From Lepidonotus clava (lineage: Eukaryota > Annelida > Polychaeta > Phyllodocida > Polynoidae), in assembly GCA_936440205.1 (NCBI GenBank), contig OW387145.1:12213396-12277395 (forward strand): a stretch of DNA of 64,000 nt, given 5' to 3'. How positions within the stretch are numbered: the stretch's first letter is position 1; the number at the start of each line of letters is the position of its first letter. The notes under the pieces were generated by a model. The model worked only from the letters and a program-made list of their open reading frames with translations. It was not told where the DNA came from and searched no databases. Positions 50,333-61,900 of this stretch are shown piece after piece. Made by a program: the position numbers and the translations under genes.

Positions 50333-50377
50333 CTGACTCCCTATATAATATATGTAATGTATTATATAGGGAGTCAG
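50333..50377. repeat. Perfect 18-bp-arm hairpin
   Basis: CTGACTCCCTATATAATA and TATTATATAGGGAGTCAG are exact inverses separated by nine bases. It is preceded by a short run of CTGACT words. The hairpin lies downstream of both convergent genes. Confidence 0.85.
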
Positions 50378-50987
50378 ATGGTACCACAACTTCCTCCCTG
50401 GCCTCCTTAATTCGGAGCATACTGAACTGAATAAATTACGATTCTGTACATCGTATGTAGGCCTATAGCTGTAATTTGATAACAAAGAATCTGAATTAAG
50501 AGACATAGGTTGATACTTGTGACATTTTTAATCAAGGTGTAAATTAAACAAAATAATACAAAACAAAATCTGCGCAGTGCAATAATTATTTACAGCTGAA
50601 TTGTTCTAAGATACTTCGACAATCAGCAGGACTATTCATATTGCTATTCCACATTTTGAACATTGCATTTACCATAACCGTTACAATAATAGATAAAGTA
50701 TAGCTAATAACATGGTCTACACTTTTTTTTGCATAAGAGCACACAATTACAGTAGGATATGTGTTTTTGTTAGAACCCTGTACTACTATACGATCAAATC
50801 CTTTTCTATTGGTTATTATCATGGTTGTAACTTAGCAATCCACATTGAGGACTTTAAAATCTCAAAGTCTAACATTCTTTATAGTATGCCTAACGTTTTT
50901 TTCCAAACCAATATGGATTAAATCTGCTATTTTGTTTCCAAGAACTACCCCGATGAAAATGTGGTCAAAAGAGGACTTTTTACATCT

Positions 50988-50993
50988 TTTATT
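50988..50993 (-). terminator. Candidate polyadenylation signal of the DUR3-like gene
   Basis: TTTATT on the plus strand gives AATAAA on the minus strand, about 750 bases past the stop codon at 51740. It is the first canonical signal seen in that direction. Confidence 0.4.
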
Positions 50994-51176
50994 TTGTATT
51001 TGCATGTCCTGAGTATTTTATATTCTTATGTGCAAGCCTTTTTCAATACATTATTAGTGTGACTGTAAACTAGTTCATATGGTTTCAGTCCGAATACGAT
51101 ATATTTCCCAACTTGAAAAGATTGGTGCTATGAGAAAGACTTACCATCAAGAACGCGGTCATATCAGCGCCAGTAA

Positions 51177-51515
51177 AGCCCCGGCTCCACTACCCGACGA
51201 TCGAGTTGAGTTGAGTTGAGTTGGCCTCAGTCTTATAGTGGAGCCGGTATTACGACGGGAGTCGTAGACTTTTGCCCCGACAGATCCGTCGGGTCTTACA
51301 TGTTGAGTTGTTGAAGATGTACGACTGGACTGTCGAGTCTTAGGGGGGTGTGCAGTAAATATTCATATATCCTATATAGCCTTCATGTTACGACCATCGG
51401 GTCGTAGCCTGTGGCATGGTAGAGTTTCTGCTACGACCAGACAGTCGTAGGGCCCTGGCGCCACTTGCAGCTACGACAGTCTAGTTGAGTTGAGTCGGGC
51501 AGTGGAGCCGGGGCT
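51177..51515. mobile_element. 339-bp Harbinger-like MITE, TAA target duplication
   Basis: The ends AGCCCCGGCTCCACT and AGTGGAGCCGGGGCT are perfectly inverted and flanked by TAA (51174-51176 and 51516-51518). The interior has GAGTTGAGTTGAGTTG runs and many short CGAC...GTCG palindromes. It lies in the predicted 3' UTR or downstream flank of the DUR3-like gene. Confidence 0.7.
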
Positions 51516-51739
51516 TAAATCACATAGAGTCCTAACTTACAAACCAATTATCATGATTATATATGTAGGCAATGTGCCATATCTCTGATGAAGAAAAATA
51601 ACTAATGGAAATCTGTGTAGTGATGCCAGTATGACAAGCGGAAATATTCTGAAGTTGTCCCTCCGAATATCCTGTTTATATAATATCGCTGTATGTATAT
51701 ATACTGTTGAGGTGTGTAAGTCATCTGGTCAGTGGAGGC

Positions 51740-51804
51740 TTACTCCAGGTGGATGAACGTCTTCCACCGCTCCTTACGGCTTCCGTCATCGTGAATTTCT
51801 GACG
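51740..51804 (-). CDS. DUR3-like exon 9, C-terminal end
   Basis: TTTTTTGTTCCAG precedes CG TCA GAA ATT, which completes a Pro codon begun at the end of exon 8. The exon encodes SEIHDDGSRKERWKTFIHLE and TAA. Without it, exon 8 would end two codons after the donor (Arg-Lys-stop). The matching phase and strong GTAAGT/CAG pair favour splicing. Confidence 0.8.
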
Positions 51805-54800
51805 CTGGAACAAAAAATATGTTTTATTTATTTACTTGTTATCTATTCTAACATTTCTATACAATACTATACAGTTCTCCTGGTGAATTAAACCATAAAC
51901 ATATAACAAAATAGCAATCACACAATACATTAATGAACTCTTGTTTTGCTCTCAATCGTTTTCCTGCCAATTGTCACTCTAACAAAATTTCTAGTGTCAG
52001 AGAAAAGTTAATCATTATGAGTTTAGGTACATTACATGTCTGTCAGTACGCCCAGGTGCGGTTTTATTGAGATCGAATTAGAAATGACTACATCATTCTA
52101 GTATGACTACCATTCCTTTGAAACCAAAGGTTCAATTATGTGCCATTTAGTCGGTATAAGTTAAAACAATTCATTCCTGGTCGTGCTCCTTGACGGAATT
52201 GCAGGCAACGGCGGGCTATTAAGGAAAAGTTTGGGCTCGCGGTGAAATATTTTGTTTTATATGTTAGCTACCGGCTTAGGTTTTTGTGTAGGCAGCTTTA
52301 AGCAGAAGTGGCACAGGGATAATTATATGGCGTAATCTGCGAAATGGGAAGCTCATTAATTTTAAAGCACTACAAAATGTTGTGGTAAATGATTACATTT
52401 ATATTTTAACTATGAGAACGCCCAGTATAAAGCACAAAATACAACCGCGTGTAAGCTGGTCAGAATACGACAAGCTGATTGGACAGATAAAAAGCATGGC
52501 AAATAGCTCCGATTGGGCTATGCTACTTTCTGTTAGCCATCACGTAAAAATAGGCGTGATCGGCAATCGATATACAATCTTAACGTTAAAGCTGAACTAA
52601 AAATGAAATCTAAAATAAGTAGAAGTAATAATTATGGTAGTTTCTATCTTAATTTAACATTAGCTAGACCTACTTACAAAGGTTGGGATAGCATATAAAG
52701 AAGCTGTTATCTAAGCTCGATCTTACGTATGTTACCTGGTGTCATTGCTGCATCTTAGAGTCTCTCTGTGCGACAAAATTTAATACAAATTTAATACAAA
52801 TTTAGATTTAAGTTTCAGTTAGCACGTTTTAGCAGTATATTCCATGCACCCAAGGATATGGTACAAACCGGTTGGTAATCCTTTCTCTATAAACCAGGCT
52901 CGAGCCCCATTTGAAGGATACCAACTTCTTGTCAAACTAGTTCTAGCTGCTTGTATTGCTCCATTGTGGATAGTTAGACAATAACATTGTCGTTAGTTTT
53001 ACAACTTAACCTATTCATTAGATCTGATTTGTCAATGATAATCGATTAAAACTTGTAAGAAGGTTTTGATATTGCCCCATGGGAATGCCACACGAACACC
53101 AAGATAGAATCTAGGTCAATTTCTTTATGCCTTTAGTGAGTTTCACCATGGGGACAGCCATTGGCCTCCTGTTCAAGCCTGTCGGGGGCAAGCTCAGCCC
53201 CTCCACCAGTGATAGGCTACCATAAACCCACTCTCTTTGGTTCACTACTACGAGTCAATAATATATGAACATAAACGTTGATAATTTTATCTCAGGAGCT
53301 ACAGTAATAAACCCAATACCCCTTTTGGATTTTTTTTGGATAACATTGAATAATAAGGAAAATTTACCCCTTCCCTCTGAAGGGTCCCTAAATGGGTTGT
53401 ATACACAGTGTCTAATCTGTAACCAGGTGAGAATATGTTGTTTTAGGGGTTTAACCATCTTGTTGAACAATGGCCTAAATGTGTAGCTACCATAACAGAG
53501 AGGTGAGAACCCTTGTTTGCCACCCTTATCATCCCTCTGTCGAAACAATCCTTATCTGTTGAGAGGTGTGAGGTCACTAGGGCCAGAATGGGAGATTTGA
53601 AAAGATGCACCAATCTACAACTCCCGAATGCCCTATATAGGCCTAGTGGGTATTGAAGAGACATGTTGCGTCACACGTCATGTTTACGTCGACGTGAGTC
53701 AATATCTAAACCTTCCTATTATTAGGACACATGGATTTACAAGTTACGTAAGTAAGTTAAATCTGTATCTGGTAAGGCATTCAGCTTAATCACTCGTTTT
53801 CTGAGGGACATCTTACTCTTGGTGGGTGTATTGTGTTCAGGTGCGGCCTGTTAAATGAACGTCTTTACTATCTCCTCCTGCTCCCTCAGACACAGGTAAT
53901 TGAGATTTACCTGACCGCCCAAATCACCCGAACTTGTTGATCCTGCATGCATCACCATCTTTCAATATTGTGAACTTAGAATACATCCTTCTCGCTTTGG
54001 TGGCTTAAACTGTTTACATTTTTGTTTTAAACTACTGGGTTCTATTAGTTTTGTCCCATATTTGTCCCAGAAAATTCCGATAGCGACCATCCCCTTTTTG
54101 CAATTTCTGAGGCCAGATTTGACCTTTAAGAAGTCGAAGCTTTTGACATAAAGGAGGTGTTTAACCAGAGTAATTTGCCTACTTTTGTTTGTGACTTAGG
54201 GCCAAATCAAGACCCTGTAGATTGCATAATATGATCGTTAACGGCTACCCATTCCAAAACCCAGATTCAAAGCCAGAGTAACTTGTTTCTTTTTGTTGGT
54301 GACACAGGGCCAAATCAAGACTCTGTAGGTGACATAAAATGACTCTTCGGAGCTACCCATTATAGACCCTAGATTCAACGCCAGGGTGATTTTCTCTCTT
54401 TCTTTTGTAATATAAGGCCGAAACAAAACCCTCTAGGTCAGTCAATATGACCGGTCACAGCTACCCATTCCATACCCCCGACCCAAAGCCCTAATACCAT
54501 ATACTACTTACGGGCGTTGGAGCTGTACTCGAGGTCGATCTCCCGGCCGGGCTGGTGTGAGATGTGCATGGCGGGCTGTAGGTGGACGGGCTGGGCGGTG
54601 GGCGTGGGGGTGGTCGGGGGGTGGTGGCGGTACGGGGTGTCCGGGTGCACCTCCGACGCCTCCTCCTCCAGGCGCCCATGCCCCGCCCTGCCCCCCGCCC
54701 CTCCGTGCGCCCAGCGCCGGTTGAAGTAGGCCTGGCGACAGTTCTGCGCCACCTCCCACACGGCCGGCACGATGATGACGAAGGCCGTGGCCACGGCGGC

Positions 54801-57800
54801 CCAGATAAGAGCCAGGTAGACCCAGGAGGTGAACATGGCCTCGGAGAAGATGCCTGCAGGCAGCATGGCGGCGGGCCAGACGAGCACGGCGCACACGGTG
54901 AGCAGGACGCCCACGATGTAGGCGGCCACCTCGGAGACCTTAAAGGTGCGGCGGACCGTGAAGAAGTGCGGCCGGCCCTTGGCCAGGTTGGTGGCGCCGA
55001 TGTCGGGCGCGTACTTGACGGCCCAGGGCAGGATGGGGTTGTCGATCTGCCGCGTCTTCTCCCACTCCTCCTCTTCCACCAGGTCGGCGTCGCACCCCCC
55101 GCAGCTGATGCTGACGAAGACGCAGAGCACCCCGCCCAGCCCGAGAGAGGTGGTCAGCCCCGCCATCAGCGGCATCCAGGCCGTCGTGCTCGATCTAAAG
55201 TGGTCGAGCGCCAACCCGCCGGGCTGGACGGACGCCACGGCCAGCCAGCTGACCATGCCGACGACGAAGCCGCCCAGCGCCCCGGCCGTCACCCCGGCGG
55301 CCGTGGTGCGGTGCCAGGTGACGGCCAGGGCCACGGGCATGACGCACCCGCCGCAGACCAGGCCTGTGACGACGAACAGCCAGTAGGCGTCGGCCCGCGC
55401 GGCCAGGAGCACCAGGGTGATGGGGATGAGCAGCACGGTGACGGCCACCACCACCACGTGCTTCAGCCAGACGCTCCTCCGGTCGTACTCCAGGTACTCC
55501 TCGTTACGGATCGCCCGCTGCATCCGCACACTCATCTGCTTGTCCTCGGGGACCGGGGACGGCTTGGAAGGAGAACCACAAAGGCAATTTTATTTTTCAT
55601 ATCATATTGAAAATGTCTTTCTTTAAATGTATCTGCAAAAACCACTGCTAATATATCGTTAATACATGAGAAATTTATGTTTAAAAATCAAATTGTATAG
55701 TGGCTTCTACTGAGTGCAGGTGACGTTATCTAGGCTCTTAGAGCCTAGATAACATCACAGCCCTGTGAGATAAGCTGTGAGGGTGTATTCACAATCCTAA
55801 CAAAAGCTTATTTAGCCTTTTGTATTATCTATATGTGCAAATTTAAGTTTAGTGCTATTTAAGATATACATCAATTAATAGGTTTTCACTTTATTTGGGA
55901 TTATTTTTTGCGCTTCACCTTGAAGGGCGAGATGTAGGTCTGGTAGATGTCGTAGATGATGAGGGAGGCGGTGGACAGGACCTGGGCCGAGGCGGTGCTC
56001 ACCGTGGAGGCGAGTACTACGGCCAGCATGAGGAAGGTACCCGTGGTACCCATCAGGGTCTGCGCCACGTACATCGGGGCTATTCCTGTAAGGGGGAAGG
56101 TAGGAGAGGCACATCAACGACTGACCAGACTGTGGGTCTTGGTTTAAAACAAGAAGCAAAATAGCTACAAATTTTCGCTCTTGCATGAGCGATGGTCGTC
56201 CGTCAATAAACTTAAGGCCCTCCAATTACCAGAAGGCTTTATGGGCTATTGGGTGTTGACCACTGCTGGTGTCACCCACAGCTCAGGGAGTGGTTTAGGA
56301 AAGGGTACTACTAGGTCCATGTATGCACTGCCATACACCTAACACTGAGTTGCCTACCACTCACCAATCTGGGACTGTCCTCCTACAGGTGACAGTGGAG
56401 GTCCTAATGTAAGAGGGTGAGGGCTCAAGTACTGGGTATGTAACCCACTTCTGGCTTCTTCCACTGCCTGATTCTAACAACCATTGTAGGACAATGCCCT
56501 TTAACTGCTGAACATGAGATTGTGTAACCTGTCATTGAGGACAAAGAGAATTAAATGGCTAAAGACATGACTGATTGAGGGAGTCCCCACCATTAGCTAC
56601 AATACTATATAGATATAACTAGGGACTCCCAAAAAACGATGACAAGGTCCTGTAACAATCTGTGGCAAGTATTAATCATGCAATAGGTCTATAGGCCTAT
56701 GACAAGGCCAACCCCCCCCCCCCATTGAACGTAAATATATAGCAACAGTCCCAACATTACTGAAGAGTTATTCAGAAAGGCGTTTTCAGTCCTTCCCCCT
56801 ATAATTGCCAGACCAAGCTCTTACATTATATGAAGGTTTTACTCTTCTCTTTCAAATGGTAAATAGAACGTATGGTTTCATGCTATATTCTCGGAGAAAA
56901 GTGATCAAATACAAAACCGCAAGCATCAAAATAAACATATGGAATATAGGCTTTTATTACTCTTTAAGGTGAATATATAACAACTTCTCATGTTACCGAT
57001 TACAGCATAATTATCACCCTTAAGTTACTTGCATGGTGTACTGTTGATACATAGTCAGGGACGGATTCAGAGATTTTAAAAAAAAGGGGGGGGGGGAGGG
57101 GGGGCGCCCATATATAAAAGTGTGAGGCGTCCCATCCCTGAGATAAAATTTTACATAGAAAAAATCTAAATTGCGCACAGATTAGGGGAGGCGCGCGCCT
57201 CAGGCGCCCCCCTCTTAATCCGTCCCTGATAGTTAACCAATATAAAAGCCCACGATGTCCGTACCTGTGGTGACGTGGTCGTCGGTGAGGGTGTGGTCGG
57301 CCGCCCGGATACTGATGGCCCAGTAGGCGAGGCCCAGGGCGAGCGACATGGCGAAAGGCACGGCGAAGTAGGCGAGTCCGGCGAGGATGAAGCCCCAGAC
57401 GGCGTGGCCGGGCTTGGCCGCCATGCCCGCCTGCCAGAAGGACTGGTTGACGAACACCGAGCTGAAGCCGGCTAGAGGGAGACAAGGAAAAGGTTCGGGG
57501 GTCAATAAAAGCAATTATAGCTCTTTAATGCTTAGTAGAGATTTACTGAGGCCTGGGCATTAATTACCAAGCGGATCCAGGATTTTTAAAAGGGGGGACG
57601 TGCTTTTGAATATGTTTTTCATTATTGACTTTTTGGCCGAATTTTACAATAGAAAAATACAAAAAGACGTATGCATTATATTTGCACAGATATGTACGCA
57701 TTTCAAGAATTCAGACCCCCAGCCCCTTATGTGAGCACGTTATCAATGGATGGTCCCAAACTGAGAAATTGTTATTGCTCCATATGTCATCACAGGAAAT

Positions 57801-58921
57801 TAGGCCTACATGCGGCAAAATATATGGGTTGTAAATAATCATATAAAAGGGAAAGGCCGTTAGAAATACATAGTGTGTATAACAACACAAAGTAAAATAC
57901 ACGTACAGATCAACTATAAAGATCTGGTCAGCAAGAAATAGCCCATTTTGTGTTCCTTTTAATGTAACATAGCGATAGTTAAGAGTTCTGGCTAGATATT
58001 ATTAATGTTATTTAATATGAAGTGTTGTACATTAACAGGACACATACTGTAACTACACTTTGAATGTGCCTTTAGAGTTGCATTTTGGTGAATTTGCGAA
58101 AAATAGGAAAAGAGGAACCAACAGGAGGTGACAGAAAATGTTCAGTTTTTTTAAATATAGTTTTTGAGTTGTTTATGTCCCAGATCTATAACAGTTATCA
58201 GACTACAGGTCCTTACCCAGGATGAGCAGGACGCCGTTGACGAGCCCGCCTCTGGACACGAAGGTGAGCGGACTGCGCTGGTCGTTACCGGCCATCCCGC
58301 TGACCAGGCCGCAGTCCAGGCGGCGGTAGATGGCCTCGATGGACCCCAGGTCGTTGTTGACCAGTGCCCGCGCCCCCAGGGGGTCCCAGAAGACCTCACT
58401 GACCATCACCAGGGTGACGGTCAGTACGAGTGACGTCATGAAGTAGGCCACGTACATGGAGCCGCCCACGCCGCCCACCACCGTGTAGAAGCCGACGACT
58501 AGGACGAGGACGATGATGGCCACCTCGTTACTCAAACCTAAAGGGGGTAGAAATAATAACAATAAACAGGATTTAAAACAGGCTCAGAAACAATCAATTA
58601 AAGAGAGAAGGATATATGAATGAATGGTATCGCCACAGAGAGAGACAAATCGAGGGCGGAGGTGGTGTTCAATGCGGTTTATCCTCTTATAATGAGGTCC
58701 TAAACTATACAAGTAGTCCATCACCCACCCCACTACTTCTCAAGGTATTATCCCAAATGAGATCCCCAAATGAAGTTGGAACTACTCCCGTTGTAGCGAG
58801 TTATGTTTTTAGGAGATCAAAGAAAGGGTGGCGCCATGCTGCTCCAGGAAGTACCACACGTATACGCTCTATACAGAATGGCTTCATAATGCGCTTGAAT
58901 ATCTAAATCCACATCTATATA

Positions 58922-58990
<69 letters not shown>

Positions 58991-61900
58991 GACAGAATGT
59001 GCATTCTAGGGCTCATACATGAAGGGTATGATTAACAAGTATAAGAATTATAGACAGGAGTATCATTAATCTTACCTGAAAACTACTTGAACGGTTGACT
59101 CATATGTGTATAGATACCAGGAATTTAGCCAAACAGATGGAGAAATGGGACTAGAAAATCCTGGAGCAACGGACCATAGCATTCTGTCTTTGATTATTGA
59201 AGCTATGAAATGAACAAATGTATGAGAAGATAAACACTACACCCCTACACCTTTAAGGTAGGTGTATTTTTTAATGATTGTTCAGGGTCCCATAGACAGG
59301 GCCGCAAACACAAGAGCCTGTGGCCCTGAGGCCCTCAATAACCCTGTCATTGGCACAGGGGGGAAACCGAGCATCCTACCTTGGGTGACGGCGACCATGA
59401 TCCGGGTCCCCTCCAACATGACCATGCCGACCACCATGACGTTACAGATGAGGGCGAACACCATCACCACCACGTGGGCGCAGGTACCAAAACGCGCGTA
59501 CAGCACCTGGAAGCCGTTGAGAGGGAGCATTTAGGCACAGGATGAAGTTCAAGACAGTAATCATCTTGATGTGGCAAGAATCAAAAGGCACATTTTGCTT
59601 AGTCCTTGTCTTTAAAACTGCATTGAACAATTACAGAAATGTAATATTATTGTAATTTGTTAAACTTTAACTGGGTATTACTAAACAGACATATTCACTA
59701 AATTGCCTGGAAGATCAGATGTATTCTTGGGGCAATCAGCAAATATATTTGATAAAATATAGTTGATTTTAATTACATGTGACAGATCAGATATAGGCCT
59801 AGTGGTCGAAAAATAGTGACATTCTTCAAAACCAAAACATATTCAGCCACATGGCCATTTTACGACCGGAGCGTCGGGAGGATGCTAGTCTATACTGACC
59901 CTTTTCACTGAAGACAAAACAAGTCGATTTACAGTGCAAAACTTCACAGTCAGAGATAAGGTACACAGCCAATGCAATGTATTTCGTCAAAGAAGACTGC
60001 GCAGAGAATTTCATTCATGATAGGGCACTTCCAAAGTCCACTGAGCTATTTGTTCTCCGACTCACCTGGAGGAAGGTCTTGGCGCCCGGAGCCTTGATCC
60101 TGATCTCAGCGGCCACGATGGAGAAGAGGAACATGTGGATGACAAGGCCGGCGGCGAACCAGAAGTGACCCACCAGCCCCACCTGGCGACGGCATAGGGA
60201 AACAGGCACTGGTTAACGAGTCTTTTATCAGAACAACTGTTGTTTATTTGCAGTGGAGTTGAAATACATTTTACAGGCATTCGATTCTTATCGCTATGTA
60301 CGAATACTATGAAAAAAACAATCCGAGATCGTTATTTGCTTAGAAGAATATGGCCTAATTTTGTTGAAATTGTAAGTGAAAATTGTAATAAAGAGAGATG
60401 AATGTTGTCCAATGTCCCGAAACAGAACAGATTATTTCGTCATTCACACCAAAATAGATACTATTCTCCTTATGTTATTGCTCCACCTATTTTCATCGCA
60501 ATGTGATTAACGAAAAAAGAACCATTGCACTCCCAAATTTCAAGTATCACTAAATGTTATCACCAATTTCAAGTATCACTAAATCTTATCACTACATAGT
60601 AAAGGTATACGTGCAGTGACGGTCCCCCCACCCTAAACCCGAGTATGTCGCTTGCCTCAGTACGTCGTTGACTGGCTGAGAGGTGATGGGCCACACCCAT
60701 CCAGACTAAATGGTAAAGGTATGCAGTTACGGGTTCTCTTTAGTTACCCTACCCTGAATATAGGTATACACTTGACAGAGTGAATGTTAAGTGATTTTTT
60801 CCTAAAATATGTCTTCTAAATACCTTAAAATTGTAAATACTTCAGATGAAAAAGTGATCACCATTATGGCGGCCAGCCTAATTTGAGAGATGTGACGTCA
60901 TCTGCACAACGTCTATAGCCACAAAATGCGGTTACAATAACAGTTCATAGAAGGCATATTGCGCATTTTGGCGCTAGTCTGTAAAGGGTATTAGTGGTTT
61001 ATCATTGCAGACCCAGTACTCAGTGCCTCACCTCTCGGACGTCGTTGACGGGCTGGGAGAAGGTGAAGGGCCACACCCATCTGGACACCACGGCCACGGC
61101 CACCAGGCTGGCGTTCACGTCGCCGCCCCCGTCAAAGTACGTGTCGAGCAGGTGCGCGTCGTAGTAGATGTAGGTCCTGGGGGTAGACAGTAGGGAGGTT
61201 CAGAAACCACAACGTGTCCACATGCATTCATGTATCTCTAAGCTTTGCCGTCATATTTGGGAATCCATGGGCAAATTTCGGGGAAACTATTTCCATGAGC
61301 GTCTCCGATAAAGGGACAATAATGTATAATTTATAATGATGTTTTTTAATTATTTCTCTAAAATGAGTTAACTAAAAGATAAGTGACGTTTACTTTACAT
61401 AATGTATTGGAGTATCTGAAGCAAAGCCATTGCATATCGATACGTTTTAGCAAATCTATAGAACCTATTTCTAAACTTGCATGTCTTCTGTGTGACAAAC
61501 TGCATTGGGGCCTTCCATTGACTAAGTAAGCATAAAGGGGGAGGGGGCCTCAAGGGCTTTAGCATATTTCTTACGCAGTATGTTACATGAGAGTGGACGG
61601 AGGAGGTCTAGAAACCATGCCAAAATGTAAACATGTAATTAATGCAATGCAAAATGGAAATCCATTAATATTTTGAGATAAATTTGTAATTCTCATGAAA
61701 ACGTTTAGGAATGATAATGTAATAATATCAGCTGAGGTAAAAGACACACTACGCTTTAGTTACAGAATGTGTCTGGGATGCTTAAAGTCCTGAATGTACT
61801 GACAATTACAGGCAGTGACTGAGTAGCTCGTGGATAGCACAAATAATAAGAGAAATGCTTTAAACGAATGTATGATACTGAACACACTTTTGTCAATCCT

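Larger units (their letters stand above)
45231..50970. other. Intergenic region between REEP and the DUR3-like gene
   Basis: The two genes converge here. No coding sequence is supported. Contents: an inverted repeat near 46768-46840 (GGGGATGGGGGAGC and GCTCCCCCAGCCCC), a 121-bp tandem duplication at 48211-48450, two tandem MITEs at 49129-49540 and an 18-bp-arm hairpin at 50333-50377. Confidence 0.6.

Noticed and set aside
54582-55610. Long plus-strand open frame of 342 residues
   Set aside because: It is antisense to the DUR3-like exon 8, His/Gly/Asp-rich and without family resemblance. It is open because the exon is very GC-rich.
55911-55920. Stop codon just after YISPFK as the end of a short transporter
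   Set aside because: The site is AAG|GTGAAG, and the next exon continues in phase with clear DUR3 sequence, so splicing is more likely. A retained-intron form cannot be excluded.
57571-57600. GCGGATCCAGGATTTTTAAA-like transposon left end
   Set aside because: It resembles the 57056 element's left end, but no right end or target duplication was found.
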